The position numbers were made by a program, and so were the translations under genes. A DNA stretch of 64,000 nucleotides. It comes from Paenibacillus amylolyticus (GTDB lineage Bacteria; Bacillota; Bacilli; Paenibacillales; Paenibacillaceae). This document shows, in pieces, positions 55,332 through 64,000 of the stretch (positions within the stretch are counted from its first letter, which is position 1; each line of letters starts with the position of its first letter). Location of the stretch: positions 310,001-374,000 of the forward strand of contig NZ_RIAS01000005.1 of the NCBI RefSeq assembly GCF_003719335.1, in the 5' to 3' direction. A model generated the notes under the pieces. It worked only from the letters and a program-made list of their open reading frames with translations, made no database searches and had not been told where the DNA came from.

Positions 55332-56270
55332 GTGGCTGTAAAAGACACTGATATCGAAAAAGAGTCCGGGAGTGGATGGGAAAAGTTTCTCATGATTTCG
55401 ATCCCGATTGTATTTACGGTTGTGCTCTTAGGTGTACTGCTTACTCTATTTAATGTAGATATTCGGAATAACGCGCTCGAACTTGCCAAAAAAATTCCTG
55501 TAGTCAAAAATTGGGTGCCTGATCCGGTGCTTGATCCTGAGAAGGAAAAGTTGGAAAAGAGCGAAAAGCAGGTTGAGAGTGCGGAAGCAACGATTGAAAA
55601 GCTGAAATCCCAGGTCACTGCGAAAGAAGCAGAACTCAAAGCGGCCAAAGACGCGGCTACTGCGGAGACGCAGAAAACGGCTGATCTGCAAAAGAAACTG
55701 AATGACGCGAATAAGGCTGCTGAAACAGCTGCAACTGCTGAACCGGAAACCGAAAGTGATTATCAAAAGCAGATTAAAAGTCTGGCTAAGATGTATGCTG
55801 ACATGAGTCCAAGTAAAGCTGCGCCGATTTTGCAAAATATGACGAATGAAGAAATGGTGCTTATGTTAAGTGCGATGCAGTCGACTGCCCGGACGAAGGT
55901 GCTGGAAAAGATGGACCCGAAGACAGCAGCGGATGTGACCATGCTGATGAAGGATGCAAAGCCTTCAGGCGATCTTGCTTTGGATGCCCTGCAGTCCCGA
56001 TTGAAGAAGGAAACAGCAGCAGCGACCACGACAACAGCAACCAACAGTAAGAACTTGGATAAAAATCAGTTGAGCCAGACCTTTGCTTCGATGTCTGCGT
56101 CAAGTGGAGCCAAACTCTTGCTCGAAACTTATAAAATAAGCCCGGATAAAACACTGACCATACTCAATTCAGTCAATGATGCAACTCGATCTCAACTGTT
56201 GGAAAACATGTCAAAAGAAGATTCGGTTGAGACAGCCAAAGTGTTAAATCGGCTAATGGGCAATAAGTAG
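55332..56270 (+). CDS. ylxF: YlxF-like flagellar operon protein (MgtE-N / MotE type)
   Basis: The 312-aa protein has one N-terminal membrane segment (about 20-42), a long Ala/Lys/Glu coiled coil (about 75-150) and two C-terminal MgtE-N-like repeats (LAKMYADMSPSKAAPILQNM near 160; FASMSASSGAKLLLETY near 255). The position after fliJ matches ylxF of Bacillus. MotE-like proteins help motor or export assembly; here the role is inferred. GTG 55332 follows AAGGAGG. Confidence 0.85.
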   Translation: MAVKDTDIEKESGSGWEKFLMISIPIVFTVVLLGVLLTLFNVDIRNNALELAKKIPVVKNWVPDPVLDPEKEKLEKSEKQVESAEATIEKLKSQVTAKEAELKAAKDAATAETQKTADLQKKLNDANKAAETAATAEPETESDYQKQIKSLAKMYADMSPSKAAPILQNMTNEEMVLMLSAMQSTARTKVLEKMDPKTAADVTMLMKDAKPSGDLALDALQSRLKKETAAATTTTATNSKNLDKNQLSQTFASMSASSGAKLLLETYKISPDKTLTILNSVNDATRSQLLENMSKEDSVETAKVLNRLMGNK

Positions 56271-56307
56271 CAACTCTATCCTTAACGCATGGAGGGGAGG
56301 TGAAAAA

Positions 56308-57771
56308 ATGTCACTCGTATATCAAATGAACGCTGCAGCTTCTTCCAAAACATCTGGCTCATCACAGTCATCCACAGCGCAGGCCAAAGGTTCCGTTACG
56401 GGAACTGGAGCTGAGTTCTTGCAGACACTGGCACAGTCATTGGCTGGGGGAAGCGGAACTGGTGAAGGTACTGATGGGACAAATGGTGCATCAACAACAA
56501 AGACGTCTGCTCCGCTGATGTTTACTTTTGCCTCAGAAAATGAAGAAAAGAATACATCTGTAACGGATGCGTTAAGTTCACTATTCGTTGATACTGATTC
56601 GTCAGATTTAATGGGAAAACTCGAAAAACTATTTGGTGATCTGGATACGTTAGATAAAGCGTTGGAAAATGATCCGTCCATGCTTGCAGGTCTTCAATCG
56701 TTGATCCAGCAATTGTACGCATTATTAAGTAAAGATTCGGACGGAAATCAGCAAGCTTCGTCAAGCGAAGTCGGTTCTAATTTAGATCAAGCTACCGAAT
56801 CTGTATCTGCTGTCGATCTGTCTCAGCATCCGGCTGCAGTCCGCTTTGTATTACAGGATGTGCTAACACAATTGTCAACACAAGTTCTTAAACAAGATAG
56901 TAATGTAGTCAAGCAAGCTCCGGAATTCCAACAGTTGCTTCAGCAGTTGCAAAGCCAGTTGAAGGAAGCCGGAGTCGAAACGGATGGCAAAAAAGGTTGG
57001 TCTGAACTCAAATCGATACTGGATACATTCTCAGCAATAAAGGATGCATCTGTTCAATCTCTTAATGTTGCTCCGACTACTGTACACAAAACAGATGCAA
57101 AAGCAACTCAGATCACTGCATCTGCAGGAGTGCAAACAGAATCTAAAGCAACAACAGTAACGGTTAAAGCTGATTCAGCACCCGTTACCGATGCGGAATC
57201 TGTAATCCATCATTCGAACATTGTAACAGCTGGGGAGTTATCCTTGCGAAGCTCAGGTACAGCCGTGAGCAAACCTGCTGAGCCTGTCATGCAAGCAACG
57301 AATTTTGCTAAGGAAATGACGCAATTTGTGGTGAGCAAGCTGGATATCGTGAATCAAAAAGGATTTTCTGAAGCCACAATCTCACTCCGCCCTGAGCATT
57401 TGGGGAAATTGGATGTACAGATTACATTACAAAACGGACAATTGGTTGCCAGGTTCATGACTGAACATGTCATGGCGAAGGACATGCTTGAACAACAGAT
57501 GATGCAATTACGTTCCTCGTTACAGTCTCAGGGCATTCAGGTGGAACGGCTTGAGGTCACTCAGAACAGTTCGCTCGGATCCGAAATGTATCAGGATGGC
57601 GGACGTCAACAAGGGAATCAATCTCAGCAACAAAGACGTTCCCGTGAGCGTGGGGAGCATACCGATGAAGCTGTGACATCTGCGGGACTGCAGGAAGAGT
57701 TGCGCAACTGGCGTAGCGAGCAAGTGGAAGGCAACGAAATTCTGAGAGATTCATTTACTGCAGAGGCTTAA
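56308..57771 (+). CDS. fliK: Flagellar hook-length control protein FliK
   Basis: FliK measures the hook and switches export specificity. The 487-aa protein has a Ser/Thr/Gln-rich low-conservation N-terminal half and the conserved C-terminal domain: ATISLRPEHLGKLDVQITLQ near residue 355, followed by LEQQMMQLRSSLQSQGIQVE. A Gln/Arg-rich tail follows. ATG 56308 follows GGAGGGGAGGTGA. Confidence 0.92.
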   Translation: MSLVYQMNAAASSKTSGSSQSSTAQAKGSVTGTGAEFLQTLAQSLAGGSGTGEGTDGTNGASTTKTSAPLMFTFASENEEKNTSVTDALSSLFVDTDSSDLMGKLEKLFGDLDTLDKALENDPSMLAGLQSLIQQLYALLSKDSDGNQQASSSEVGSNLDQATESVSAVDLSQHPAAVRFVLQDVLTQLSTQVLKQDSNVVKQAPEFQQLLQQLQSQLKEAGVETDGKKGWSELKSILDTFSAIKDASVQSLNVAPTTVHKTDAKATQITASAGVQTESKATTVTVKADSAPVTDAESVIHHSNIVTAGELSLRSSGTAVSKPAEPVMQATNFAKEMTQFVVSKLDIVNQKGFSEATISLRPEHLGKLDVQITLQNGQLVARFMTEHVMAKDMLEQQMMQLRSSLQSQGIQVERLEVTQNSSLGSEMYQDGGRQQGNQSQQQRRSRERGEHTDEAVTSAGLQEELRNWRSEQVEGNEILRDSFTAEA

Positions 57772-57790
57772 ACAGGGATGAGGTGAATAT

Positions 57791-58348
57791 ATGGCAAATG
57801 AAATTGTTTCTACAAATAATACGTGGCCTAATTACGCTGCTGCGAATAGGGCTACAACAAGTGCTTCAACGAAAGAACTTGGTAAGGATCAATTTCTGAA
57901 AATTTTGATTACACAGTTGCAGAACCAAGATCCGATGCAGCCGATGGAAGATAAAGAGTTTATCGCACAAATGGCGCAATTTAGCTCGGTGGAGCAACTG
58001 GTCAACATTTCTACGCAGCTCAAAACGTTGAATCAGTCACTTGGAGCGGTATCGGGCATGATTGGCATGGAGATTAGTTGGCTTTCTTCTGATAAAACAG
58101 ACAATGGTACGCTTCGCCAGGGTATTGTAGATTCTATCATTGTGCGAGACGGGGTTCAGTATGCAAAGGTAGGTAATGACGAAATTAAACTGGATGAAAT
58201 TATCCAGGTGAACCGTGCCAAACAAGCCGAAGAAACGAAGTCGTCTGTCCAGAATGTTCAAAGTGATACTTCAAATTCTAATGGTAGTGACCCGTCTGAT
58301 GTAAATGTCGGGAAGAGTGAATCCGAAGATCGAGAGCAAAACATATGA
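57791..58348 (+). CDS. flgD: Flagellar hook capping protein FlgD
   Basis: FlgD is the scaffold for hook polymerisation. The 185-aa protein has the hallmark LGKDQFLKILITQLQNQDPMQPMEDKEFIAQMAQFSSVEQL, located near residue 29, and then a hydrophilic tail (Ser/Asp/Gln). It is short, as in B. subtilis. ATG 57791 follows GATGAGGTGA and the stop overlaps the next gene by 4 bases. Confidence 0.95.
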   Translation: MANEIVSTNNTWPNYAAANRATTSASTKELGKDQFLKILITQLQNQDPMQPMEDKEFIAQMAQFSSVEQLVNISTQLKTLNQSLGAVSGMIGMEISWLSSDKTDNGTLRQGIVDSIIVRDGVQYAKVGNDEIKLDEIIQVNRAKQAEETKSSVQNVQSDTSNSNGSDPSDVNVGKSESEDREQNI

Positions 58349-58728
58349 GTGATCGCATAACCGTTGGACAGTTATATACTGGCCCCGTTACTCCAAATTT
58401 GCTTCGCAAACCCCAAACGGGGGACACATCTAGCACACCAACTAAACCTTTTGCTCAAGTACTGGAAGACAACCTGTTAAAACTCAGCAACCATGCAGCT
58501 AAACGATTAGAACAGCGTGGCATCGAGTTGAAAACCGAGCAAATGAAGAAAATTGGTTCTGCACTGGATAAGGCTGCTGCCAAGGGAGCAAAAGAGTCTC
58601 TCATTTTGATGCAGGATATGGCCTTTATCGTGAATGTCAAAAATCGTACTGTCGTTACAGCAATGGATAGCGCAAGTATGAAAGATAATGTCTTTACTCA
58701 AATCGATAGTGCTGTAATTATTTCTTAG
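58345..58728 (+). CDS. TIGR02530 family flagellar operon protein
   Basis: The 127-aa protein has the TIGR02530-type core: FAQVLEDNLLKLSNHAAKRL near residue 32, EQRGIELKTEQMKKI and DMAFIVNVKNRTVVTAMD near 95. Genes of this type sit between flgD and the hook gene in clostridia and Paenibacillus, but B. subtilis does not have one there. Function unknown; a role in hook export is a guess. It overlaps flgD by 4 bases (ATGA). Confidence 0.85.
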   Translation: MSDRITVGQLYTGPVTPNLLRKPQTGDTSSTPTKPFAQVLEDNLLKLSNHAAKRLEQRGIELKTEQMKKIGSALDKAAAKGAKESLILMQDMAFIVNVKNRTVVTAMDSASMKDNVFTQIDSAVIIS

Positions 58729-58779
58729 CCGGCTGGCCCTTCTCGGGAGCCGGAATGCCGCTGACCGACTGACGCGGCA
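58729..58779 (+). other. Hairpin pair upstream of the hook gene
   Basis: CCGGCT (58729-58734) pairs with AGCCGG (58748-58753), with an inner CCC/GGG, and GCCGC pairs with GCGGC further on. No T-run follows. They may stabilise the 5' end of the hook-gene segment after processing; not shown. Confidence 0.4.
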
Positions 58780-58809
58780 ACCAATATAAGGCTGGGAGGA
58801 TTTTGTAAA

Positions 58810-59628
58810 ATGTTGAAATCGATGTACTCAGGCGTTTCCGGGATGAGGGGTTTTCAAACCAAACTCGATGTCATTGGTAATAATATCGCGAATGTAAACA
58901 CGGTTGGATTTAAAGGAAGCCGAGTGATGTTCAAAGACATTATGAGCCAAACGACTAAAGGGGTAACGGCTCCAACGGATACACCTTCGGGTGGTGTCAA
59001 TGCACAGCAAATAGGTCTAGGTGTTTCCGTAGGATCAATTGACACAATGCACTTGGCAGGAAGCCCGATGACTACCAATAATCCAACCGACCTTCGAATC
59101 AATGGAGATGGATTTTTCTTGGTGCGTTTGAGCGATGCGCAAGAAGTACCTTATTTGACTCGTGCGGGTGATTTCCACGTTGATGCTGCTCGTAACCTGG
59201 TAACTTCTGACGGATTGTTCGTCATGGATAATGGCGGTGCGAACATCACAATCCCGGATGATGTTGTATCCTTCACCATTGGGCAGGATGGGTTTATCAA
59301 TCAAACGATGGCTGATGGAACGACTCAAGCCGGAGCACAGCTTGGGATTGGTAAAGTTGTTAACCCTTCAGGTCTTGAGAAAATTGGCGGCAACTTGTAC
59401 CGCATGACGGCGAATGCCAATCCGGATGGTGCGCTTGCTCCGGTGACAGCAAATAGTGCAGAAGACGGTACGGGGGCTATCATTGCCGGTCAGCTCGAAA
59501 TGTCAAATGTTGATTTGACGAATGAATTTACCGAGATGATCGTGGCACAACGTGGTTTCCAAGCGAACTCCCGGATCATTACAACATCAGACGAAGTGCT
59601 TCAAGAGGTCGTTAACCTGAAACGTTAA
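58810..59628 (+). CDS. flgE: Flagellar hook protein (FlgE; FlgG in older naming)
   Basis: The 272-aa protein has the axial-protein start MLKSMYSGVSGMRGFQTKLDVIGNNIANVNTVGFKGSRV and, near the end, MSNVDLTNEFTEMIVAQRGF and EVVNLKR. Length and position after flgD match the B. subtilis hook protein FlgE, once named FlgG. A rod (FlgG) reading is possible. ATG 58810 follows GGGAGG. Confidence 0.88.
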   Translation: MLKSMYSGVSGMRGFQTKLDVIGNNIANVNTVGFKGSRVMFKDIMSQTTKGVTAPTDTPSGGVNAQQIGLGVSVGSIDTMHLAGSPMTTNNPTDLRINGDGFFLVRLSDAQEVPYLTRAGDFHVDAARNLVTSDGLFVMDNGGANITIPDDVVSFTIGQDGFINQTMADGTTQAGAQLGIGKVVNPSGLEKIGGNLYRMTANANPDGALAPVTANSAEDGTGAIIAGQLEMSNVDLTNEFTEMIVAQRGFQANSRIITTSDEVLQEVVNLKR

Positions 59629-59694
59629 TAACTGATTAGTGATTTTGAAATGGTGGGGGAGCTTGCTCCTCCACTATGATTGAGGGGGCTTGGC

Positions 59695-59916
59695 ATGATT
59701 TCAGTTACGCGGTTAAATGGTTCTCCCATGTGGTTAAATGCGCTGATGGTCGAGATCGTGGAAGAGACGCCGGACACGTATATTACTCTGGTAACGGGAA
59801 AAAGATTAATCGTGCTTGAAAAGGCCGATGAAGTGATTACCAAAATCAAAGAATACAACCGTGAAATTGGAGTTCAGGCAGCCACGATTAAAGTGCAGCA
59901 AACGGAGGAGTCCTGA
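59695..59916 (+). CDS. swrD: FlbD/SwrD family protein
   Basis: The 73-aa protein begins MISVTRLNGSPMWLNALMVE, the FlbD signature, with ITLVTGKRLIVLEKADEVI in the middle. In B. subtilis SwrD, encoded at this site, raises flagellar torque for swarming. ATG 59695 follows GAGGGGGC; the TTG at 59680 overlaps that region. It overlaps fliL by one base. Confidence 0.9.
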   Translation: MISVTRLNGSPMWLNALMVEIVEETPDTYITLVTGKRLIVLEKADEVITKIKEYNREIGVQAATIKVQQTEES

Positions 59917-60374
59917 TGAAAAAGATGATGCCCTGGATTGCAACAGCATTGCTTGCAATCACACTCATTGTGGTCGTAGTTTTTGTATTTATGCAAGGTC
60001 AAGGCAAGAGCGACAATACACATACAGCGGCAGCTGCTGAAGAAAAAAAACTGACTGCAGATGAAATTGTAGAGGTTTCATCCGAGCTTGGACAGATTAA
60101 GACCAATTTGGCTGATGGAGATCGTATTATTATGGTTAGTTTCTCTTTCAAGTTATCGGATAAGAAAGCTAAAGAAGACTTTGAAAAAATTAAAAGTATC
60201 ACGGTTAAGCCAATCATTATTGAGGCGCTTGCGGACACCAAGGCTGAGGCACTGAGTTCGGCCAAAGGTATGAAACAATTCAATGAGAGACTGACGGCGC
60301 TGATTAATGAAGCATTGCCTGAGCCGAACTTGAAAAGCACTAACGTTTCAGACATTGTTATAGCACCAATGTAA
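59916..60374 (+). CDS. fliL: Flagellar basal body-associated protein FliL
   Basis: The 152-aa protein has one N-terminal membrane segment (about 8-28) and a periplasm-side domain ending LNEALPEPNLKSTNVSDIVIAPM-like. FliL surrounds or stabilises the stator. ATG 59916 follows GGAGG. Confidence 0.9.
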   Translation: MKKMMPWIATALLAITLIVVVVFVFMQGQGKSDNTHTAAAAEEKKLTADEIVEVSSELGQIKTNLADGDRIIMVSFSFKLSDKKAKEDFEKIKSITVKPIIIEALADTKAEALSSAKGMKQFNERLTALINEALPEPNLKSTNVSDIVIAPM

Positions 60375-60413
60375 TGAATAGAACAAGCTGTAGATCTGTA
60401 AGGGGGTGAGAAC

Positions 60414-61412
60414 ATGGTGGATGTATTATCACAAAACGAGATTGACGCCCTATTAGCAGCCCTTTCTTCTGGTGAAATGGACGCCGAGGAATTGAAAAAG
60501 GAAGAAACTCAGAAGAAAATCAGATCCTATGATTTTAAGCGAGCAGTTCGTTTTTCCAAGGATCACATTCGAAGCCTGACGCGTATTCACGAGAACTTTG
60601 CTCGTTTTCTCACCACTTATTTTTCGGCCCAGTTGCGGACGTTCGTTCAGATCAATGTCGTGCAGGTAGAACAGTTGCCTTATGACGAGTTTATTCGTTC
60701 TATTCCCAAGATGACGATTTTGAACATTTTCGAAGCAGAGCCATTACAGGGACGAATGGTAATGGAGGTTCACCCCAACGTGGGTTATGCCATGCTGGAT
60801 CGTCTACTTGGAGGAACAGGCAGTGCTCCGACCAAAATTGCAAGCATGACGGAAATTGAGACGACAATTATGGAACGGATATTCAGCCGAGCCTTTGAAA
60901 GTTTGCAGGAAGCTTGGAAGACGGTACTGGATATATCGCCAAGAATGGAAGCGTTGGAGACGAATCCGCAGTTTATGCAGATTGTATCCCCCAATGAGAC
61001 CATTGCCTTGATCTCACTAAGCACCAAAATTGGTGATACCACGGGCATGATCAATTTGTGTATACCGCATGTCGTTCTTGAGCCTATTATGTCCCGGTTA
61101 TCAACGCACCAGTGGTTTGTTTCGGAGAAGAAAACGAGAGCTCCGGAAGAATACGAAGCGCTGAAATCACGTGTAAACAAAGCCAAATTACCTGTTGTAG
61201 CCGAACTTGGTGAATCCAGAATTTCGATAGCCGAGTTTTTAGGATTATCGGTTGGTGATGTCATCACGCTGAATAAACCGGTGGAAGAGGGGCTTTCCAT
61301 TAAAGTTGGTGACAGGCTGAAGTATATCGGCAGTCCAGGAACCATTAAGGACCGTGTGGCTGTGCAAATAGATCAAATTGTCACCGAAGGAGTTGAAGAA
61401 TTTGACGAGTAA
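60414..61412 (+). CDS. fliM: Flagellar motor switch protein FliM
   Basis: FliM binds CheY-P and is the middle of the C ring. The 332-aa protein has the N-terminal CheY-binding peptide LSQNEIDALLAALSSGE, the GGTGSAP loop near residue 138, and a C-terminal FliN-like domain (AELGESRISIAEFLGLSVGD near 265). ATG 60414 follows GGGGGTGAG. Confidence 0.96.
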   Translation: MVDVLSQNEIDALLAALSSGEMDAEELKKEETQKKIRSYDFKRAVRFSKDHIRSLTRIHENFARFLTTYFSAQLRTFVQINVVQVEQLPYDEFIRSIPKMTILNIFEAEPLQGRMVMEVHPNVGYAMLDRLLGGTGSAPTKIASMTEIETTIMERIFSRAFESLQEAWKTVLDISPRMEALETNPQFMQIVSPNETIALISLSTKIGDTTGMINLCIPHVVLEPIMSRLSTHQWFVSEKKTRAPEEYEALKSRVNKAKLPVVAELGESRISIAEFLGLSVGDVITLNKPVEEGLSIKVGDRLKYIGSPGTIKDRVAVQIDQIVTEGVEEFDE

Positions 61413-62712
61413 GGATTATTTATCCCAGGAAGAGATCGACGCTTTGCTTCGGCAATCGGAATCCATCTCGAGTTCTGAACCCGCTGAGAAAACGGTTGAT
61501 GATTTTCTAACGGAGCTGGAACAGGATGCCCTGGGCGAGATTGGTAACATCACCTTTGGCAGTGCTGCGACTGCGTTGTCCACACTATTAGGCCTTAAAG
61601 TGGATATTACAACACCTAAAGTATCAATTATTAGCCGAACACAGTTCGAAGAGGCTTTTCCTAAACCACATGTTGCTGTTCATGTGAACTATGTGGATGG
61701 ATTCGAGGGCATTAACTCACTGGTTATCAAAAAGAGAGACGCGCAGATTATCGCTGATCTAATGTTGGGCGGTGAAGGAAATCCGGCCGACGAAGAATTG
61801 AACGAAATTCACATTAGTGCGGTACAGGAAGCGATGAACCAAATGATGGGGTCTTCTGCCACATCTATGTCGACCATCTTCAACCGGTTTGTTAATATTT
61901 CTCCTCCAGGGATTGATATTCTCAACTTGGAAAGCGGCGAGGGTGTGACCAATCTCCCGCCAGATGAAACACTTATTCAAGTTTCGTTCCGTCTGTTAGT
62001 AGGGGATCTGATTGATTCGAATCTGATGCAGCTGCTTCCTGTACATTTTGCGAAAAATATGGTGGATATGTTAATCGGAGGTGCTCAAGAGTCGACCTCC
62101 AGTGCTCCTGTAGCTTCAACACCCGAGCCTGCGCCGACACCACCACCTGTTGCGCCTCCTACGCCAGCGCCAACGCCGCAACCAGCTATGGAGCAGCCGC
62201 CAGCGGCTCATCAACAGATGCCTCCACATGTTCCACAGCAGCCAGTTCAGGACTATAGTGGATATGGTCAAGCTCCGATGGGTATGCCACCGCAGCAACC
62301 ATACGGTATGCCACCGCAGCAACCATACAATATGCCACCACAGCCAGCTTACGGCGAACCTCAACACTATGGTGGTGCACCAAATAGGAATGTGAATGTA
62401 CAGCCTGTTCAATTCGCCAATTTGCAAAATGGGGCTTTTGCTCATGTGGACGAGAACAATTTGAATTTATTGATGGACATTCCCCTTAAAGTCACCGTAG
62501 AATTAGGAAGGACCCAGAAGCAAATTAAAGATATATTGGAATTATCACAAGGTTCGATTGTCGAACTGGATAAGTTGGCTGGTGAACCTGTCGATATTTT
62601 GGTCAATAACAAACTGATCGCCAAGGGAGAAGTTGTCGTCATTGACGAAAACTTTGGTGTTCGTGTTATAGATATTCTAAGCCAATGGGACCGTATTCAG
62701 AAATTACAATAA
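61402..62712 (+). CDS. fliY: Flagellar motor switch phosphatase FliY
   Basis: FliY is a C-ring CheY-P phosphatase of Gram-positive bacteria. From the N-terminus it has LSQEEIDALLRQ (CheY-binding, like FliM), two CheC-type repeats with DALGEIGNITFGSAATAL near residue 45 and ISAVQEAMNQMMGSSATSM near 145, a long Pro/Gln/Met linker (about 230-330) and a FliN domain (PLKVTVELGRTQKQIKDIL near 360). TTG 61402 follows GAAGGAG and overlaps the fliM stop. The linker holds a 24-bp tandem repeat. Confidence 0.94.
   Translation: MTSKDYLSQEEIDALLRQSESISSSEPAEKTVDDFLTELEQDALGEIGNITFGSAATALSTLLGLKVDITTPKVSIISRTQFEEAFPKPHVAVHVNYVDGFEGINSLVIKKRDAQIIADLMLGGEGNPADEELNEIHISAVQEAMNQMMGSSATSMSTIFNRFVNISPPGIDILNLESGEGVTNLPPDETLIQVSFRLLVGDLIDSNLMQLLPVHFAKNMVDMLIGGAQESTSSAPVASTPEPAPTPPPVAPPTPAPTPQPAMEQPPAAHQQMPPHVPQQPVQDYSGYGQAPMGMPPQQPYGMPPQQPYNMPPQPAYGEPQHYGGAPNRNVNVQPVQFANLQNGAFAHVDENNLNLLMDIPLKVTVELGRTQKQIKDILELSQGSIVELDKLAGEPVDILVNNKLIAKGEVVVIDENFGVRVIDILSQWDRIQKLQ
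62281..62346 (+). repeat. 24-bp tandem repeat in the fliY linker
   Basis: Two identical 24-bp units (62281-62304 and 62305-62328) and a diverged partial third encode MPPQQPYG-type repeats. Copy number could vary between strains. The repeat lies in the flexible linker, so length changes would be tolerated. Confidence 0.9.
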
Positions 62713-62740
62713 GCACAATCTAGGGAGGATTTGAACCAAC

Positions 62741-63106
62741 ATGGCAAACCGAATTTTAGTCGTAGACGACGCTGCATTTATGAGAATGATGATCCGGGAC
62801 ATTTTGTCCAAAAATGGGTACGAAGTCGTAGGAGAAGCACCAGATGGTGCACAAGCAGTTGAGAAGTTCAAGGAACTTCGTCCAGATCTGATTACAATGG
62901 ATATTACAATGCCTGAGATGGATGGTATTGCTGCTCTGAAAGAAATTAAAAAAATTGATGCAAATGCAAAAGTAATTATGTGTTCTGCAATGGGCCAACA
63001 AGCAATGGTTATTGATGCCATTCAAGCTGGAGCCAAAGATTTTATCGTTAAACCTTTCCAATCTGATCGGGTTATCGAAGCAATCAGCAAAACACTGGGA
63101 GCTTAA
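62741..63106 (+). CDS. cheY: Chemotaxis response regulator CheY
   Basis: The 121-aa single-domain receiver has the acidic pair Asp9-Asp10, the phosphorylation site Asp54 (LITMDITMPEMDG), and KPF near residue 104. In B. subtilis CheY-P promotes counter-clockwise rotation. ATG 62741 follows AGGGAGG. It sits directly after the CheY-P phosphatase gene fliY. Confidence 0.96.
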   Translation: MANRILVVDDAAFMRMMIRDILSKNGYEVVGEAPDGAQAVEKFKELRPDLITMDITMPEMDGIAALKEIKKIDANAKVIMCSAMGQQAMVIDAIQAGAKDFIVKPFQSDRVIEAISKTLGA

Positions 63107-63111
63107 GAAAC

Positions 63112-63654
63112 ATGTTGATGGCTCAGGGGGGTACTCCAGAACCAGCTGGCGCGGGAATCAATTATTATCTACAGCTAGTATGGGTGATTGTTGTCCTGGC
63201 CGTCATCCTGGTTCTTATTGTCTACCTGATCCGATTCTTGAACAAACGAAATCAGCAATGGTTTCGAAGCGGAACCATTCGCATTCTGGGCGGAGTCGGA
63301 CTAGGGCAAAACAAGTCACTGCAAATTTTAGAGATTGGCGGAAACGTTTATTTGATTGGTGTGGGCGAGAATATACAGTTGCTGGATAAGGTTTCGGATT
63401 TGGAAGAAGCACAGCGAATCATAGATTCCTTTGAACGGGATGCTGTTTCACAGCAAGGAAGCCTTCCACCCATCATAGCCAAGCTCGCTAAACGTCTTCG
63501 TAAAGAAGAGCCGCCTCGGGAAATGGAAATTGAGGACACTGCTTCTTTTCATGAGATGTTTGAGTCCAAACTTCGGCAGATGCCAAACCGTAAAGAGAAG
63601 ATGGAGAAGCTCCTGGATCAAGACAATACTACAGATCGGTCGAGGGATTCATGA
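63112..63654 (+). CDS. fliO: Flagellar biosynthesis protein FliO (FliZ)
   Basis: The 180-aa protein has one N-terminal membrane segment (about 20-42) and a cytoplasmic FliO-type domain with RILGGVGLGQNKSLQILEIGG near residue 63 and YLIGVGENIQLLDKV near 85. FliO helps assemble the FliP ring. ATG 63112 is 6 nt after cheY; the last 4 bases overlap fliP. Confidence 0.9.
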   Translation: MLMAQGGTPEPAGAGINYYLQLVWVIVVLAVILVLIVYLIRFLNKRNQQWFRSGTIRILGGVGLGQNKSLQILEIGGNVYLIGVGENIQLLDKVSDLEEAQRIIDSFERDAVSQQGSLPPIIAKLAKRLRKEEPPREMEIEDTASFHEMFESKLRQMPNRKEKMEKLLDQDNTTDRSRDS

Positions 63655-64000
63655 AGAAAAAGATTTGGTTAGCGTGTTGTTTCATAGGACTTATCAGCCT
63701 GGCATCCGTTACGGTGGCTTTTGCCGAGCCGATTCCTAATATTGATATACAGATTGGGAACGGTGATGGCAGCACGCCAAGTACTAGTTCATTATCTATT
63801 ATTCTATTAATTACCGTGCTTAGCATAGCCCCGGCATTGCTGGTACTGATGACCAGTTTTACTCGGATTGTTATTGTGCTTGGGTTTGTCCGAACTTCAC
63901 TTGGAACCCAGCAGATGCCTCCGAATCAGGTGTTGGTCGGTCTGGCCCTTTTTCTTACACTTTTCATAATGTCTCCTACGTTGTCTTCCATTAATCAGGT
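63651..64000 (+). CDS. fliP: Flagellar export gate protein FliP (cut by window end)
   Basis: ATG 63651 overlaps the fliO stop (ATGA) and the frame is open to the window edge (about 116 codons). It begins with a signal peptide (about residues 1-26, ending AFA), a short linker, a first membrane segment, and the FliP core VLMTSFTRIVIVLGFVRTSLG followed by QQMPPNQVLVGLALFLTLF. FliP forms the core of the flagellar type III export gate. Confidence 0.96.
   Translation, partial: MKKKIWLACCFIGLISLASVTVAFAEPIPNIDIQIGNGDGSTPSTSSLSIILLITVLSIAPALLVLMTSFTRIVIVLGFVRTSLGTQQMPPNQVLVGLALFLTLFIMSPTLSSINQ

Noticed and set aside
54911..55648. A 245-codon antisense frame across fliJ-ylxF
   Set aside because: Covers two clearly real genes on the other strand and is Ser/Phe-rich, as antisense frames of Glu/Lys-rich coiled coils are.
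62281..62346. Short tandem repeats considered as CRISPR or intergenic repeat
   Set aside because: They are in frame within fliY, encode a Pro/Gln/Met linker and have no spacers.

Overview
The window is 64 kb of a Gram-positive, spore-forming, motile bacterium with intermediate GC, most probably a Paenibacillus. The gene order follows the Bacillus subtilis ylb / fatty-acid / smc-ffh / rpsP-rplS / sucCD-topA / fla-che arm, but with Paenibacillus-like departures: ylqG, yraN and comM all present, a hook-region TIGR02530 gene, and no xerC or codY next to hslVU. All identification is from reading the sequence; no database search was run. No rRNA, tRNA, CRISPR array, insertion sequence or prophage was seen.

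Layout. 1-506 is the end of an unrecognised gene cut by the window edge. 884-6208 holds rsmD-coaD, the convergent sporulation gene ylbJ, the PDZ/Lon-like protease ylbL and tmcAL. 6560-7795 is flavohemoglobin hmp (minus strand), with a well-placed Fnr-type promoter and a perfect palindrome beside it. 8307-9052 is yceD-rpmF. 9399-15758 is the fatty-acid operon fapR-plsX-fabH-fabD-fabG-acpP-fabF with a FapR box upstream of fapR. 15772-24427 is rnc, smc, ftsY, trhA, ylxM and ffh (RNA processing, chromosome organisation, SRP targeting). 24482-28369 is rpsP-khpA-rimM-trmD-rplS, interrupted by an opposite-strand polysaccharide deacetylase gene. 28674-34151 is lepB-rbgA-rnhB, the FliK/FlhB-like pair ylqG-ylqH, and yraN. 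34361-38265 is an accessory stretch: nitroreductase, nucleotidyltransferase, comM, and a MarR/OhrR regulator. 38515-47686 is sucCD, dprA, topA, trmFO and hslVU. After a 1-kb gene-free gap, 48691-64000 is the start of the fla/che operon (flgB to fliP, the last cut by the window end), packed with short gaps and overlaps and many TTG/GTG starts.

The most unusual thing is a family of three structured intergenic elements (12959-13185, 16606-16838, 25114-25264). All lie in the same orientation as their flanking genes. Two full copies carry inverted terminal repeats (17 bp perfect in copy 2). All share an invariant 15-nt core, GGGGATAACAGCGAT, and copy 3 carries compensatory base changes in two predicted stems. 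This looks like a MITE-like repeat that is, or encodes, a folded RNA, and I do not recognise it as a described family. Other leads are the hmp control region, the orphan gap where codY would be expected, and a HslV/CodW N-terminus that raises the question of its catalytic residue.
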